32,343 nt of DNA. Origin: an uncultured Actinomycetes bacterium (lineage in GTDB: Bacteria > Actinomycetota > Acidimicrobiia > Acidimicrobiales > Ilumatobacteraceae). Below are positions 1 to 9,257 of this stretch, in pieces. The DNA lies in contig CAIQJP010000054.1 in assembly GCA_903872155.1 (NCBI GenBank), positions 1 to 32,343 of the forward strand, in the 5' to 3' direction. The notes under the pieces were generated by a model that was not told the DNA's origin, searched no databases, and saw nothing but the letters and a program-made list of their open reading frames with translations. How positions within the stretch are numbered: position 1 is the stretch's first letter; every line of letters begins with the position of its first letter. Both the position numbers and the translations under genes were made by a program.

Positions 1-1110
1 GACCACACTCGCGACCTCGCTGGACACATGCAAGCTTGTCGCGATTGGCAGCGCGTTTTGTACGACAACAATTGGGCTGGCATCACGTGGCCCAAGCAAT
101 ATGGCGGACGTGGCGCGAGTGCCATTCAGTCGGCGATCTTTGCTGAAGAGATGTCGCAATTCGATGTTGCGACGGGCGCCTTTGCAGTTTCGATTGGCAT
201 GGTTGGGCCAACGCTCATTGCCCACGGAACTCCCGAACAACAACAGCAACACCTCGCCCCCATCTTGAAGGGCGAAGAAGTCTGGTGCCAACTCTTCAGC
301 GAACCTGGTTCGGGTAGTGACCTCGCGTCACTCGGAACTCGTGCAGTGCGCGACGGTGACGATTGGGTCGTGAACGGACAAAAAGTTTGGACCAGCTTTG
401 GCCAGTTCGCCGACTACGCAATTTTGTTGGCCCGCACCGATGTCGAATTGCCCAAGCATGCTGGCATCACGTATTTCATTTTGGATATGAAGTCCCCCGG
501 CATCGATGTTCGCCCAATCACCCAAATCACTGGCGTGCAGCACTTCAATGAAACCTTTCTCACCGATGTCCGCATTCCTCACACAAACATCATCGGCGAC
601 ATCAATGCTGGCTGGAAGGGCGCTCAGACCACGTTGATGAATGAACGCAGCCACATTGGTTCAGGCGGAACATGGTCAGTTGATCAATTGATTCAACTTG
701 CTCAACAACGCGGACTATCTGGAGATCTCAATATTCGTCAAGGACTCGCTCAAGCCCATGCCCGCGCCGAGACTCTTCGCTACATGGGTTTTCGCATGCG
801 AACTGCGATGAGTCAAATGCGGATGCCCGGACCCGAAGCTCTCACGCTCAAATTGGCCTATGCAAATCATTGGCGCCTCACCGCCGAATTAGCTACCGAA
901 ATTCTTGGGGCTGGCGCGATGCTCTGGGCCGACGATGCACCCGAAGACAACCAATGGGGTCAACACTTACTCGGCCAGTTTGCCATTCGCATCGGTGGCG
1001 GCACTGACGAAATTCAACACAACATCATTGCCGAACGTGGTCTTGGCTTGCCGCGCGAACCTCAACTCGACAAAGACATGCCGTGGCGTTTGTCGAACAA
1101 AGTCGGATGA
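1..1110 (+). CDS. Acyl-CoA dehydrogenase, 5'-truncated by the window edge
   Basis: FAD-dependent acyl-CoA dehydrogenase that would introduce an alpha,beta double bond into a CoA thioester. The frame is open back to base 1, so the ATG at 28 is internal and roughly the first 30-50 residues of a normal ~390-residue protein are missing. Counting from that Met, it shows the WPKQYGG segment (21-27), the FAD/substrate segment SEPGSGSDLA (91-100), VVNGQKVWTS (114-123) and the C-terminal GGGTDEIQ. A NER motif places a Glu at 206, the position of the catalytic base in isovaleryl-CoA-dehydrogenase-like and FadE26/FadE29-like enzymes. It heads the steroid side-chain operon, with ChsH2 12 bp downstream, so a steroid or side-chain acyl-CoA substrate is inferred. 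It is not clearly FadE28 or FadE29, and the exact substrate is unknown. Confidence 0.9.
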   Translation, partial: DHTRDLAGHMQACRDWQRVLYDNNWAGITWPKQYGGRGASAIQSAIFAEEMSQFDVATGAFAVSIGMVGPTLIAHGTPEQQQQHLAPILKGEEVWCQLFSEPGSGSDLASLGTRAVRDGDDWVVNGQKVWTSFGQFADYAILLARTDVELPKHAGITYFILDMKSPGIDVRPITQITGVQHFNETFLTDVRIPHTNIIGDINAGWKGAQTTLMNERSHIGSGGTWSVDQLIQLAQQRGLSGDLNIRQGLAQAHARAETLRYMGFRMRTAMSQMRMPGPEALTLKLAYANHWRLTAELATEILGAGAMLWADDAPEDNQWGQHLLGQFAIRIGGGTDEIQHNIIAERGLGLPREPQLDKDMPWRLSNKVG

Positions 1111-1122
1111 AAGAGAATCACT

Positions 1123-2157
1123 ATGAGCAACACAACTTCTGACATCATCGTTGACGCAACACCCGAAGCGAAGGCTGCATTTTTTAGCGAACTGCAAACC
1201 TATGTTGGTCTTGAAATCGGCGCGCCGACTCCAGCGCCTGACGAAATCAACGCCCCCATGATTCGGCACCTCGTCGAAGCGGTTGGCGATAAAAACCCCG
1301 TTTACACAAATGCCGAATTAGCAAAACAATCAGTTCATGGCGGAATCGTCGCACCTCCCACCATGTTGCAAGCCTGGGTCATGAACGGCATCGACGGACC
1401 AGCACGCACTGGCGACGGCCCATACGAAAAAATGAATCAACTGTTGTTCTCGCGTGGTTTCACCAGTGTTGTTGGCACAAATAGTGAGCAGACCTATGTG
1501 CGCTACCTTCGCCCCGGAGATCAACTCACGATGCGCACTGTGATTGATTCAATCAGCGACGAGAAAACCACTGGTCTTGGCACCGGACATTTCGTCAGCA
1601 CTCGGCAAGATTATTACGACGCAAAAAATGAACTCGTCGGATCAATGCTCTTTCGCATCTTCCGTTTTCAACCTAAAGCCAAGGCCCCAGCCGCTAAGCC
1701 CAAAGTACTTCGCCCTCGCCCCGCAACTACTCATGACAACCAGTGGTACTTTGACGGCCTCAACGATGGTGTTTTGTATTCGCAAGCGTGTGCCGAATGT
1801 GGCGAAGTTCGCTTCCCAACCGGGCCCATGTGTCCCACCTGTCATTCATTGAAATGGGAAAAAGTTGAGATGCCGCTATCGGGCACCATTCATAGTTTTG
1901 TGATTGCGCATTATCCGCAGGTTCCTAGTTTTGAATATCCGCTTCCCGTGTTGCTTGTTGACATCGATCCGTCAATCTCTCATGCAGGTAAGCCTGGCAA
2001 TAACAAGGTGCGCATGATCATGAACTCTGCTGACACCGACCTTGATGCTCTTGTCGTCGGATCACGAGTTCGTATCGAGATTCGCACAACCGATCCCGAT
2101 ATGAAACTTCCTTTCGCCATTCTCGATTCAACTAGCAACACCGGAGCTGCCTCATGA
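1123..2157 (+). CDS. chsH2: ChsH2-like protein: MaoC-like hot-dog domain fused to DUF35 OB-fold/zinc ribbon
   Basis: Large subunit of the steroid enoyl-CoA hydratase ChsH1-ChsH2; in characterised actinobacteria its DUF35 part also pairs with the aldolase Ltp2. The N-terminal half (about 20-182) is a MaoC/hot-dog domain with GDKNPVY at 55-61. The Asp (56) of the hydratase signature is present, but the usual His five residues on is Tyr 61. An Ala/Pro/Lys linker (about 183-200) leads to a zinc ribbon with Cys 223, 226, 237 and 240 and a C-terminal OB fold. At 344 residues it is slightly longer than the ~311 I recall for the M. tuberculosis protein. Its stop overlaps the next ATG (ATGA), indicating translational coupling to the FadE28-like gene. 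The domain pair and neighbours make the assignment strong. Confidence 0.9.
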   Translation: MSNTTSDIIVDATPEAKAAFFSELQTYVGLEIGAPTPAPDEINAPMIRHLVEAVGDKNPVYTNAELAKQSVHGGIVAPPTMLQAWVMNGIDGPARTGDGPYEKMNQLLFSRGFTSVVGTNSEQTYVRYLRPGDQLTMRTVIDSISDEKTTGLGTGHFVSTRQDYYDAKNELVGSMLFRIFRFQPKAKAPAAKPKVLRPRPATTHDNQWYFDGLNDGVLYSQACAECGEVRFPTGPMCPTCHSLKWEKVEMPLSGTIHSFVIAHYPQVPSFEYPLPVLLVDIDPSISHAGKPGNNKVRMIMNSADTDLDALVVGSRVRIEIRTTDPDMKLPFAILDSTSNTGAAS

Positions 2158-3278
2158 ATTTCGATCTTTCCGAAGAACAACAAGTCATTAAAGATCTGGC
2201 TCTGCAAATTTTTGAAGGCCAATCAACTGTCGAACGAGTCAAGGTCGCTGAAAAAGGTGATGGGTTCGATCGCGATATGTGGCAACAGCTTGCTAACAGC
2301 GGAATTCAGGCCTTGTGCGTCCCCGAAGAGTTTGGCGGAAGCGGTTTCGGCGGGGTTGAACTTTCTCTTGCACTTATGGGACAAGGTCGCTACGTTGCCC
2401 CCGTCCCGTTATGGACAACGGGCGTCAGCGCACTTGCACTCACCGACTTTGGTTCTCCCGACCAACAGCGCAACTTCTTGCCTGGTCTTGCGACTGGCGA
2501 GACAATTTTCACGATTGCGCTTGCAGAATCTGGTGCCAACGATGTCATGCGACCCACAGTGACCGCCACCGTTAGTGGCGACTCAGTGAAGTTGCAGGGA
2601 TACAAACCCGCCGTTCCGTTTGCCCAGCACGCACACTTCGTCTTGGTACCTATCACGTTTTCAGGAACATCAAGCAATGATGTCGGAGTAGCAATTGTTG
2701 ATCTTTCATTGAGCGGTATTTCGAAAACCGAAGTGAAGACAACAAATCACGAACCACAAGCCCACCTTTCATTTGATTGCACAATTTCTGTGTCTGACAT
2801 TCTTGGTCAAGGAAGCGACATCGATAATCGCGAAGCATTGCGTTCAGTTTTTGAACATTCACTCACTGCCCTTGCCGCAATTCAAGTCGGTGTCGCCGAA
2901 GGTTCACTCGCCTATGTTTCGACACACCTCTCTTCACGCCGTCAATTTGGTAAGCCACTCGCTGCTTTTCAGGCAACAACTCAACGAGCAGCTGACGGAT
3001 ACATCACAACCGAAGCGATGCGAGTGACTGCACTCAATGCGGCATGGCGCCTCGCCGAAGGGTTTGATGCCCGTCGCGACGTTGCGGTTGCCGCCTATTG
3101 GGCAAGCGAAGGCGCTCAACAAGTTGTCACAGCCGCCCAACACCTTCACGGCGGAATCGGCGCCGATGTCGATTACCCCGTACACCGCTATTTCTTGTGG
3201 GGCATTCAATTAGCCAGTGTTCTTGGATCTGCGAGTTCGCACCTCGCTCGACTCGGCAATTTAATTGCCCGCACGTGA
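2154..3278 (+). CDS. chsE1: FadE28/ChsE1-like acyl-CoA dehydrogenase subunit
   Basis: Subunit of the alpha2beta2 acyl-CoA dehydrogenase that in mycobacteria desaturates the three-carbon (C22) steroid side chain as its CoA thioester. The 374-residue protein has an N-terminal helical part starting MNFDLSEEQQ, a mid beta domain, and a C-terminal part with RRQFGKPLAAFQ and HLHGGIGADVDYPVHRY, both characteristic of FadE28. No acidic residue is visible at either usual catalytic-base position: the helix-G region reads AAIQVGVAEG, and the segment that carries Glu in MCAD/SCAD reads VLGSAS. This fits a heterotetramer in which the partner supplies the base. The most likely partner is the FadE29-like protein encoded convergently at 7361-8545. 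The ATG overlaps the chsH2 stop, and chsH1 starts 12 bp after this stop. Confidence 0.9.
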   Translation: MNFDLSEEQQVIKDLALQIFEGQSTVERVKVAEKGDGFDRDMWQQLANSGIQALCVPEEFGGSGFGGVELSLALMGQGRYVAPVPLWTTGVSALALTDFGSPDQQRNFLPGLATGETIFTIALAESGANDVMRPTVTATVSGDSVKLQGYKPAVPFAQHAHFVLVPITFSGTSSNDVGVAIVDLSLSGISKTEVKTTNHEPQAHLSFDCTISVSDILGQGSDIDNREALRSVFEHSLTALAAIQVGVAEGSLAYVSTHLSSRRQFGKPLAAFQATTQRAADGYITTEAMRVTALNAAWRLAEGFDARRDVAVAAYWASEGAQQVVTAAQHLHGGIGADVDYPVHRYFLWGIQLASVLGSASSHLARLGNLIART

Positions 3279-3290
3279 AACGAGCCTGAT

Positions 3291-3713
3291 ATGTCAACTC
3301 TTCCAGCCACTCGATCATTCGCCAACGTCACTGTTGGCGATGAGTTAACGCCATTTGATCTACCGATCACTCGAACATTGATTGTTTCCACGGCAATCGC
3401 GACTCGTGACTATCAAGTCGTGCACCACGACCCATCCATCGCAGCCGAACGTGGATCAAAAGACATCATCATGAATATCCTCACATCGAATGCATTCGTC
3501 GGACGTTTTGTCACCGACTGGGCTGGACCCAACTCTTTTATTCGTTCGGTCAAAGTTCGGTTAGGTGCCCCCAACTACCCAGGCGACACCATGGTGATCA
3601 CCGGATCAGTCACGGCAAAGGATGATGCCAACAAAGTGGTCACTGTCGCAGTCAAAGGCTCAAACTCGATGGGCGATCACATGAATGCAACTGTTGAGGT
3701 GGTTTTGCCATGA
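3291..3713 (+). CDS. chsH1: ChsH1-like MaoC hydratase small subunit
   Basis: Single hot-dog MaoC-like protein (140 residues) expected to form the active hydratase with the ChsH2-like protein, adding water to the steroid C22 enoyl-CoA. TRDYQVVHHDP at about 38-48 gives Asp 40 and His 45 with the D-x4-H spacing of MaoC hydratases, so this subunit carries the intact catalytic pair while the ChsH2-like partner has Tyr in place of His. The stretch RSVKVRLGAPNYPGD is the usual hot-dog beta region. The stop overlaps the ltp2 ATG (ATGA). The small size and position before ltp2 match the mycobacterial chsH2-chsH1-ltp2 arrangement, except that fadE28 lies between the two hydratase subunits here. Confidence 0.88.
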   Translation: MSTLPATRSFANVTVGDELTPFDLPITRTLIVSTAIATRDYQVVHHDPSIAAERGSKDIIMNILTSNAFVGRFVTDWAGPNSFIRSVKVRLGAPNYPGDTMVITGSVTAKDDANKVVTVAVKGSNSMGDHMNATVEVVLP

Positions 3714-4903
3714 GCATCAATCGTCCAGGCAATCAACTCGGAGGTAAAGCTTCGATCGTTGGCATCGGAGCAACAGAGTTTTCCAAAGACTCTGGCCGAA
3801 GCGAAATGAGTTTGGCAAGTGAAGCAGTCGCTGCAGCAATCTCTGATGCTGGCTTGAAGCCATCAGATATTGATGGCATGGTCACGTATTCGACTGACAA
3901 CAATCCCGATGTTGAAATTGCTCGCCACGTAGGCATCGGCAGTTTGCGTCATTTCAGTCGCGTGCATTACGGCGGCGGCGCTGCGTGCGGCACCATTGTG
4001 ATGGCTGCGATGGCCGTCGCTACCGGAGTTGCCGATGCAGTTGTTTGTTATCGCGCGTTCAACGAACGAAGTGGCCGTCGATTTGGCGCCGGAGTTCAAG
4101 ATCTCCCGAACGCTGCAACCGCCGAACGCGCCCAGTTCTCATGGACCACTCCTGCAGGTCAACTGACTCCCGCAAGCTGGGTGGCAATGGTCGCACGTCG
4201 ATACATGCATCTTTATGGCGCAACTTCTTCCGATTTTGGTCGCGTTGCTGTCGCCGGTCGACGACACGCCGCCAACAACCCTGCCGCGTGGTTTTACAAC
4301 GACCCCATCACCCTCGAAGATCACCAAGCCAGCCGTTGGATTGTCGATCCATTGCACTTGCTTGACTGCTGCCAAGAAAGCGACGGCGGTCAAGCACTTG
4401 TTGTGACAAGCGCCGAACGCGCTCGTGATTTGCCAAATACTCCCGCATTAATCGTTGCTGGTGCACAAGGTGCGGGCGTCGATCAATGGACCATGACTTC
4501 GTTCTTCCGTGACGACATCGCTCAACTCCCCGAAATGAAAGTTGTCGCCGACGAACTATGGACATCATCTGGCCTCACACCCGCTGATATCCAGACCGCA
4601 ATCTTGTACGACCACTTCACACCGTATGTGTTGATGCAACTTGAAGAATTTGGCTTTTGCGGTCGCGGCGAAGCAAAAGATTTCATCAAGGACGGTGCCC
4701 TCGAAATGGGTGGGCGACTCCCCATCAACACGCATGGAGGCCAGCTTGGCGAGGCATATATCCATGGCATGAATGGCATCGCTGAAGCCGTACGACAGGT
4801 CCGTGGCACAAGTGTCAATCAGGTAGATAAGGTTGAAAACGTTCTCGTGACTGCTGGCACGGGTGTGCCCACAAGCGGGCTAATTCTGGGGGTAGACCGA
4901 TGA
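3710..4903 (+). CDS. ltp2: Ltp2-like thiolase-superfamily steroid side-chain aldolase
   Basis: Homologue of the SCP-x-type thiolase-fold lipid transfer protein Ltp2. In characterised actinobacteria Ltp2 works with the ChsH2 DUF35 domain as a retro-aldolase, releasing propanoyl-CoA from the hydroxylated C22 side chain and leaving the 17-keto steroid. The 397-residue protein opens KASIVGIGATEFSK (13-26), has SDIDGMVTY (52-60), AILYDHFTP (297-305), and the C-terminal GGQLGEAYIHGMNG with Tyr 350. Tyr residues rather than a Cys nucleophile are known to act in this family; Tyr 300 and Tyr 350 are candidates, and the mapping is inferred. Both ends overlap neighbours by four bases (chsH1 before, P450 after). 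Confidence in the family is high; the exact steroid substrate is inferred. Confidence 0.9.
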   Translation: MSINRPGNQLGGKASIVGIGATEFSKDSGRSEMSLASEAVAAAISDAGLKPSDIDGMVTYSTDNNPDVEIARHVGIGSLRHFSRVHYGGGAACGTIVMAAMAVATGVADAVVCYRAFNERSGRRFGAGVQDLPNAATAERAQFSWTTPAGQLTPASWVAMVARRYMHLYGATSSDFGRVAVAGRRHAANNPAAWFYNDPITLEDHQASRWIVDPLHLLDCCQESDGGQALVVTSAERARDLPNTPALIVAGAQGAGVDQWTMTSFFRDDIAQLPEMKVVADELWTSSGLTPADIQTAILYDHFTPYVLMQLEEFGFCGRGEAKDFIKDGALEMGGRLPINTHGGQLGEAYIHGMNGIAEAVRQVRGTSVNQVDKVENVLVTAGTGVPTSGLILGVDR

Positions 4904-6132
4904 GCCAAGACACCAATTCAGATTTGAGCTTCGACTCACTTGATGTCATTTCTAATGATGCATATCGCAACGGTCCGCCTCACGAGTTACTCACTCGTCT
5001 ACGCAATGAAGCACCAATTGCGCGCCATCGTGGCATTGAGCAGGGTTACCCCGAATGGTTCTGGGCGCTCACCCGTCATGCCGACATTGTTGAAGTGAGT
5101 CGTAAGTTTCAGACGTATTCATCGGGCGCCAAGGGATCGTTAATGAATCAAGATCGACCCGATCTTGAACTCGCCCGGTTAATGATCGATCTCGATCCTC
5201 CCGAGCACACTCGGTTGAAGAGCTTGGTCAATCGTGGCTTCACTCCCAAAGCAATGCGCATGCTCGAAGAGCACTTCCGTGAAGTGGCAATTCAACTCAT
5301 TGATGAAGCCTTACAAGAGCAAACGCTTGATTTCGTCGACAAGGTGTCGGCCGAGCTGCCCCTCATTGCGATTGCCGAACTTGTGGGCATTCCGGTTGAA
5401 GACCGTCGCAAGGTTTTCCACTGGTCAAACACCATGATTGGCACCACCGACCCTGATTTTGCCGGTGCGCCAGAAGACGCCCAAATTGCGGCTGCCGAGT
5501 TGTATATGTACTCCAATGAACTAGCAGCACAACGCAAGCTTGAACCCAAAGACGACATCATTACGACGTTGATTAGCGAACACGATGGTGACGTTCTTAC
5601 CGAACACGAATTTGACCTCTTTATGTTGTTGCTCGCTGTCGCTGGCAACGAGACCACCCGTAACGGAATCAGTCATGGTGTTCTCGCCATGATTGAAAAC
5701 CCCGATCAGTGGAACTTGTTGAAGAACGATCCAAGTTTGGTGACGACTGCTGTTGAAGAAATTCTGCGTTGGGGAACTCCCGTCAACAATTTCCGCCGCA
5801 CCGCGGTGTGCGATGTTGAACTTCATGGTGTGCAGATCAAAGAAGGCGAAGCAGTCGCCATGCTCTACCCATCGGCCAACCGTGACGATTCGGTTTTCAA
5901 GGATCCGTTCAAGTTCGATATCACGCGCAATCCCAACCCTCACGTCACCTTTGGTGGCGGCGGCCCCCACTTCTGCCTCGGTGCAAACTTGGCCCGCCTC
6001 GAAATGCGCATCTTGTTTGAAGAAATGGCTAAGCGCATTGATCGCATTGAACTCACCGGTGAAGTGCGCAAGTTGCGTTCAAGTTTCATTCACGGAATCA
6101 AAACTCTTCCCGTACACCTTCACGCTCGTTAA
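4900..6132 (+). CDS. cyp125: CYP125-like cytochrome P450 (sterol C26/C27 monooxygenase)
   Basis: Soluble bacterial P450 of 410 residues. It has the I-helix oxygen-activation motif AGNETT (248-253), the K-helix ExxR (Glu 287-Arg 290) followed by GTPVNNFRRTA, and a heme loop FGGGGPHFCLG with cysteine ligand Cys 359. The segments NPNPHVTFGG, FHWSN and NLARLEMR closely resemble CYP125/CYP142, which hydroxylate and further oxidise the terminal methyl of the cholesterol or cholestenone side chain. Placement between the Ltp2-like and FadA5-like genes supports the steroid role. CYP142 remains an alternative subfamily call. No ferredoxin or reductase gene lies nearby, so electrons must come from elsewhere. 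The start overlaps the ltp2 stop by four bases. Confidence 0.9.
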   Translation: MSQDTNSDLSFDSLDVISNDAYRNGPPHELLTRLRNEAPIARHRGIEQGYPEWFWALTRHADIVEVSRKFQTYSSGAKGSLMNQDRPDLELARLMIDLDPPEHTRLKSLVNRGFTPKAMRMLEEHFREVAIQLIDEALQEQTLDFVDKVSAELPLIAIAELVGIPVEDRRKVFHWSNTMIGTTDPDFAGAPEDAQIAAAELYMYSNELAAQRKLEPKDDIITTLISEHDGDVLTEHEFDLFMLLLAVAGNETTRNGISHGVLAMIENPDQWNLLKNDPSLVTTAVEEILRWGTPVNNFRRTAVCDVELHGVQIKEGEAVAMLYPSANRDDSVFKDPFKFDITRNPNPHVTFGGGGPHFCLGANLARLEMRILFEEMAKRIDRIELTGEVRKLRSSFIHGIKTLPVHLHAR

Positions 6133-7353
<1,221 letters not shown>

Positions 7354-7360
7354 ATCACAT

Positions 7361-8545
7361 TTATCGAGTTGAGCGCACGAGTCCTAAACCGGCCGTTGCC
7401 ACCAATTCGCGCTGGATCTCATTCACGCCGCCACCAAAGGTGTTGATCTGTGCTGCACGGGCAGCACGTTCAACTTCACCATGGATGACTGCGCCTTCAG
7501 ATCCTTCTCGTAGGTGTGACACGGGGCCGAGAATTCCTTGCAGAATTCGATAGACCTCAACAGCCTTCTCCGTACCGAAGACTTTGACGCCAGATGCTTC
7601 GGCCGGTCCGAGCGTGTTGTCTGAAACTGCCTTGGCCAACTTCCAGGTCATCAATCGAATCGCATCAAGCAGTGCATGACTCTTCGCGAGATCGGCTTGT
7701 ACCCACGGAACATCGATCATCTTTTGATCATTGCCAGTTCCGCTTGGAGTCACGCGACACCAGGTCGTGACGTCATCCAACAAACGTTCGGTCAAGCCCG
7801 ACAACGCCGCTAATCCAACGCGCTCGTGATTGAGTTGCATCGTGATGAGCTTCCAACCGCCATTGATCTCGCCGATGACATTTTCTTTCGGAACGCGAAC
7901 ATCGGTGTAGTAGGTCGCAGTGGTCATAACTCCACCAACCGTCACGATAGGAGTCCATTCAAAGCCGGGTGTATTTGTCGGAACAATGATGAGGGTGATG
8001 CCTTGATGCTTCGGTGCTTCGGTATCGGTGCGGCACGCCAACCAGACATAGTCAGATTGGTTTGCACCCGAGGTGTAGACCTTGTTGCCATTGATGACCC
8101 ACTCATCACCATCGAGCACCGCTGAGCAACGTAACGCGGCCAAGTCGGTGCCGGCCTCTGGTTCGGTGTAACCAATTGCAAAGTTGATTTCGCCCTGCAG
8201 AATTCCGGTGAGGTACTGATCTTTTTGGGCTTGGGTTCCGTGAGCCATGATGGCTGGTCCAACGGTGTTCACCGTGACGAACGGGAACGGTGCATGGGCG
8301 CGTTGAATTTCGTCGAACATGATGAACTGGTCGGTTGCCGGTCGTCCCTGACCACCGAACTCTTTGGGCCAACCAAGACCGAGCCAACCGTCGGCGCCAA
8401 GTTTGCGCACGAGTTCACGGAACAACGGCCTTCCTTCGCCCGATTCACCCAACTCGGCCCGTACTTCGGGGGTCAACATCGCCGCGAAGTATTCACGGAG
8501 TTCCTTACGTAGTGCCTGCTGTTCGGGTGTTTCGGCGAGATACAT
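7361..8545 (-). CDS. chsE2: FadE29/ChsE2-like acyl-CoA dehydrogenase subunit
   Basis: Acyl-CoA dehydrogenase of 394 residues. Features: LGLGWPKEFGGQG (55-67), the FAD/substrate segment AIGYTEPEAGTDLAALR (123-139), VINGNKVYTSGANQSDYVWLACRTD (150-174), the HER motif with candidate catalytic Glu 241, and TFGGGVNEIQRE near the end. These match the FadE29/FadE26 type, which contributes the active-site Glu in the steroid heterotetramers. It is the best partner in the window for the FadE28-like subunit, which lacks a base. FadE26 (ChsE4) is the main alternative. Unlike mycobacterial fadE29, it lies on the opposite strand from the rest of the set and has its own promoter region, containing a perfect palindrome at 8564-8582. 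Confidence 0.88.
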   Translation of the reverse strand: MYLAETPEQQALRKELREYFAAMLTPEVRAELGESGEGRPLFRELVRKLGADGWLGLGWPKEFGGQGRPATDQFIMFDEIQRAHAPFPFVTVNTVGPAIMAHGTQAQKDQYLTGILQGEINFAIGYTEPEAGTDLAALRCSAVLDGDEWVINGNKVYTSGANQSDYVWLACRTDTEAPKHQGITLIIVPTNTPGFEWTPIVTVGGVMTTATYYTDVRVPKENVIGEINGGWKLITMQLNHERVGLAALSGLTERLLDDVTTWCRVTPSGTGNDQKMIDVPWVQADLAKSHALLDAIRLMTWKLAKAVSDNTLGPAEASGVKVFGTEKAVEVYRILQGILGPVSHLREGSEGAVIHGEVERAARAAQINTFGGGVNEIQRELVATAGLGLVRSTR

Positions 8546-8563
8546 AAGTTCACCCTACCCCCC

Positions 8564-8582
8564 TTCTGACGGGGTGTCAGAA
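8564..8582. promoter_or_regulatory. Perfect 19-bp palindrome, candidate operator
   Basis: TTCTGAC and GTCAGAA form exact 7-bp inverted arms around the 5-base spacer GGGGT. The site lies 18 bp upstream of the FadE29-like ATG (minus) and 63 bp before the start of the reductase gene (plus), in the only divergent promoter region of the steroid locus. Size and symmetry fit a TetR-type dimeric repressor site. It is unlike the KstR and KstR2 boxes I know. The function is inferred. Confidence 0.55.
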
Positions 8583-8645
8583 ACTCTGCCCAGTGAAATT
8601 TTGCCAATTATTGGGTCGAAATACCGCTAGACAGAGGGCGTGAAG

Positions 8646-9257
8646 ATGCTCTTCCCGCAACCTCAAGAAATCTCGGTTGAAGAGGCCTACAACGGAACCC
8701 ATCGCATTCGTCGTCGTGATCTTTTTGGGGATCGACCATGGGTCGTGCTGTCGATGATCAGCACAGCCGACGGTGCCACTGCAATCGACGGCAACTCGGC
8801 AAAGTTGGGCGGACCAACCGACCGCCAAGTCTTCCTACATCTTCATCGCTCGGCTGACTGTGTTCTCGTCGGAGCCCAAACCATCCGCCAAGATTCGTAC
8901 TCGCCACTCCCCGCTCACCAGAAGCTCGTCGTACTCTCCAACACCGGCGATTTGGGAACAAATACTCAGGCGCTACTTGATGCTGGCAATACCCAGATCG
9001 TCACGGGTGATGTACAAAACATCGTGCACAATCTTTCAGGAAATATCTGTGTTCTTGAAGGCGGCTCAAATCTGAACAATCAAATGTTGCAAGCAAATTT
9101 GATTGACGAAATTTGTCTCACCATCGCTCCGATGTTTGTCGGTGGCACGACCCCACGAATTTTCGAAGGTGACTTGTTCAACCATGAGTCATGGACGCTT
9201 GCACATGTCTGCCACGACTCGGGTTTCGTCTTCTTGCGCTACTTGCGATCTGAATGA
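8646..9257 (+). CDS. RibD C-terminal-like / dihydrofolate-reductase-fold reductase
   Basis: A 203-residue protein with the NADPH-dependent reductase fold of the RibD C-terminal domain. It has VVLSMISTADGATAIDG near the N terminus, LHRSADCVLVGAQTIRQD in the middle, ICVLEGGSNLNNQML further on, and a final LIDEICLTIAPMFVGG segment. The deaminase domain of full-length RibD is absent. Such stand-alone proteins are often annotated as pyrimidine or dihydrofolate reductases, and the substrate is not evident. ATG 8646 is preferred because GAGGG lies seven bases upstream; the in-frame GTG at 8640 is only one base from that site. The 3' end overlaps the convergent gpgS by 19 bp. Confidence 0.75.
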   Translation: MLFPQPQEISVEEAYNGTHRIRRRDLFGDRPWVVLSMISTADGATAIDGNSAKLGGPTDRQVFLHLHRSADCVLVGAQTIRQDSYSPLPAHQKLVVLSNTGDLGTNTQALLDAGNTQIVTGDVQNIVHNLSGNICVLEGGSNLNNQMLQANLIDEICLTIAPMFVGGTTPRIFEGDLFNHESWTLAHVCHDSGFVFLRYLRSE

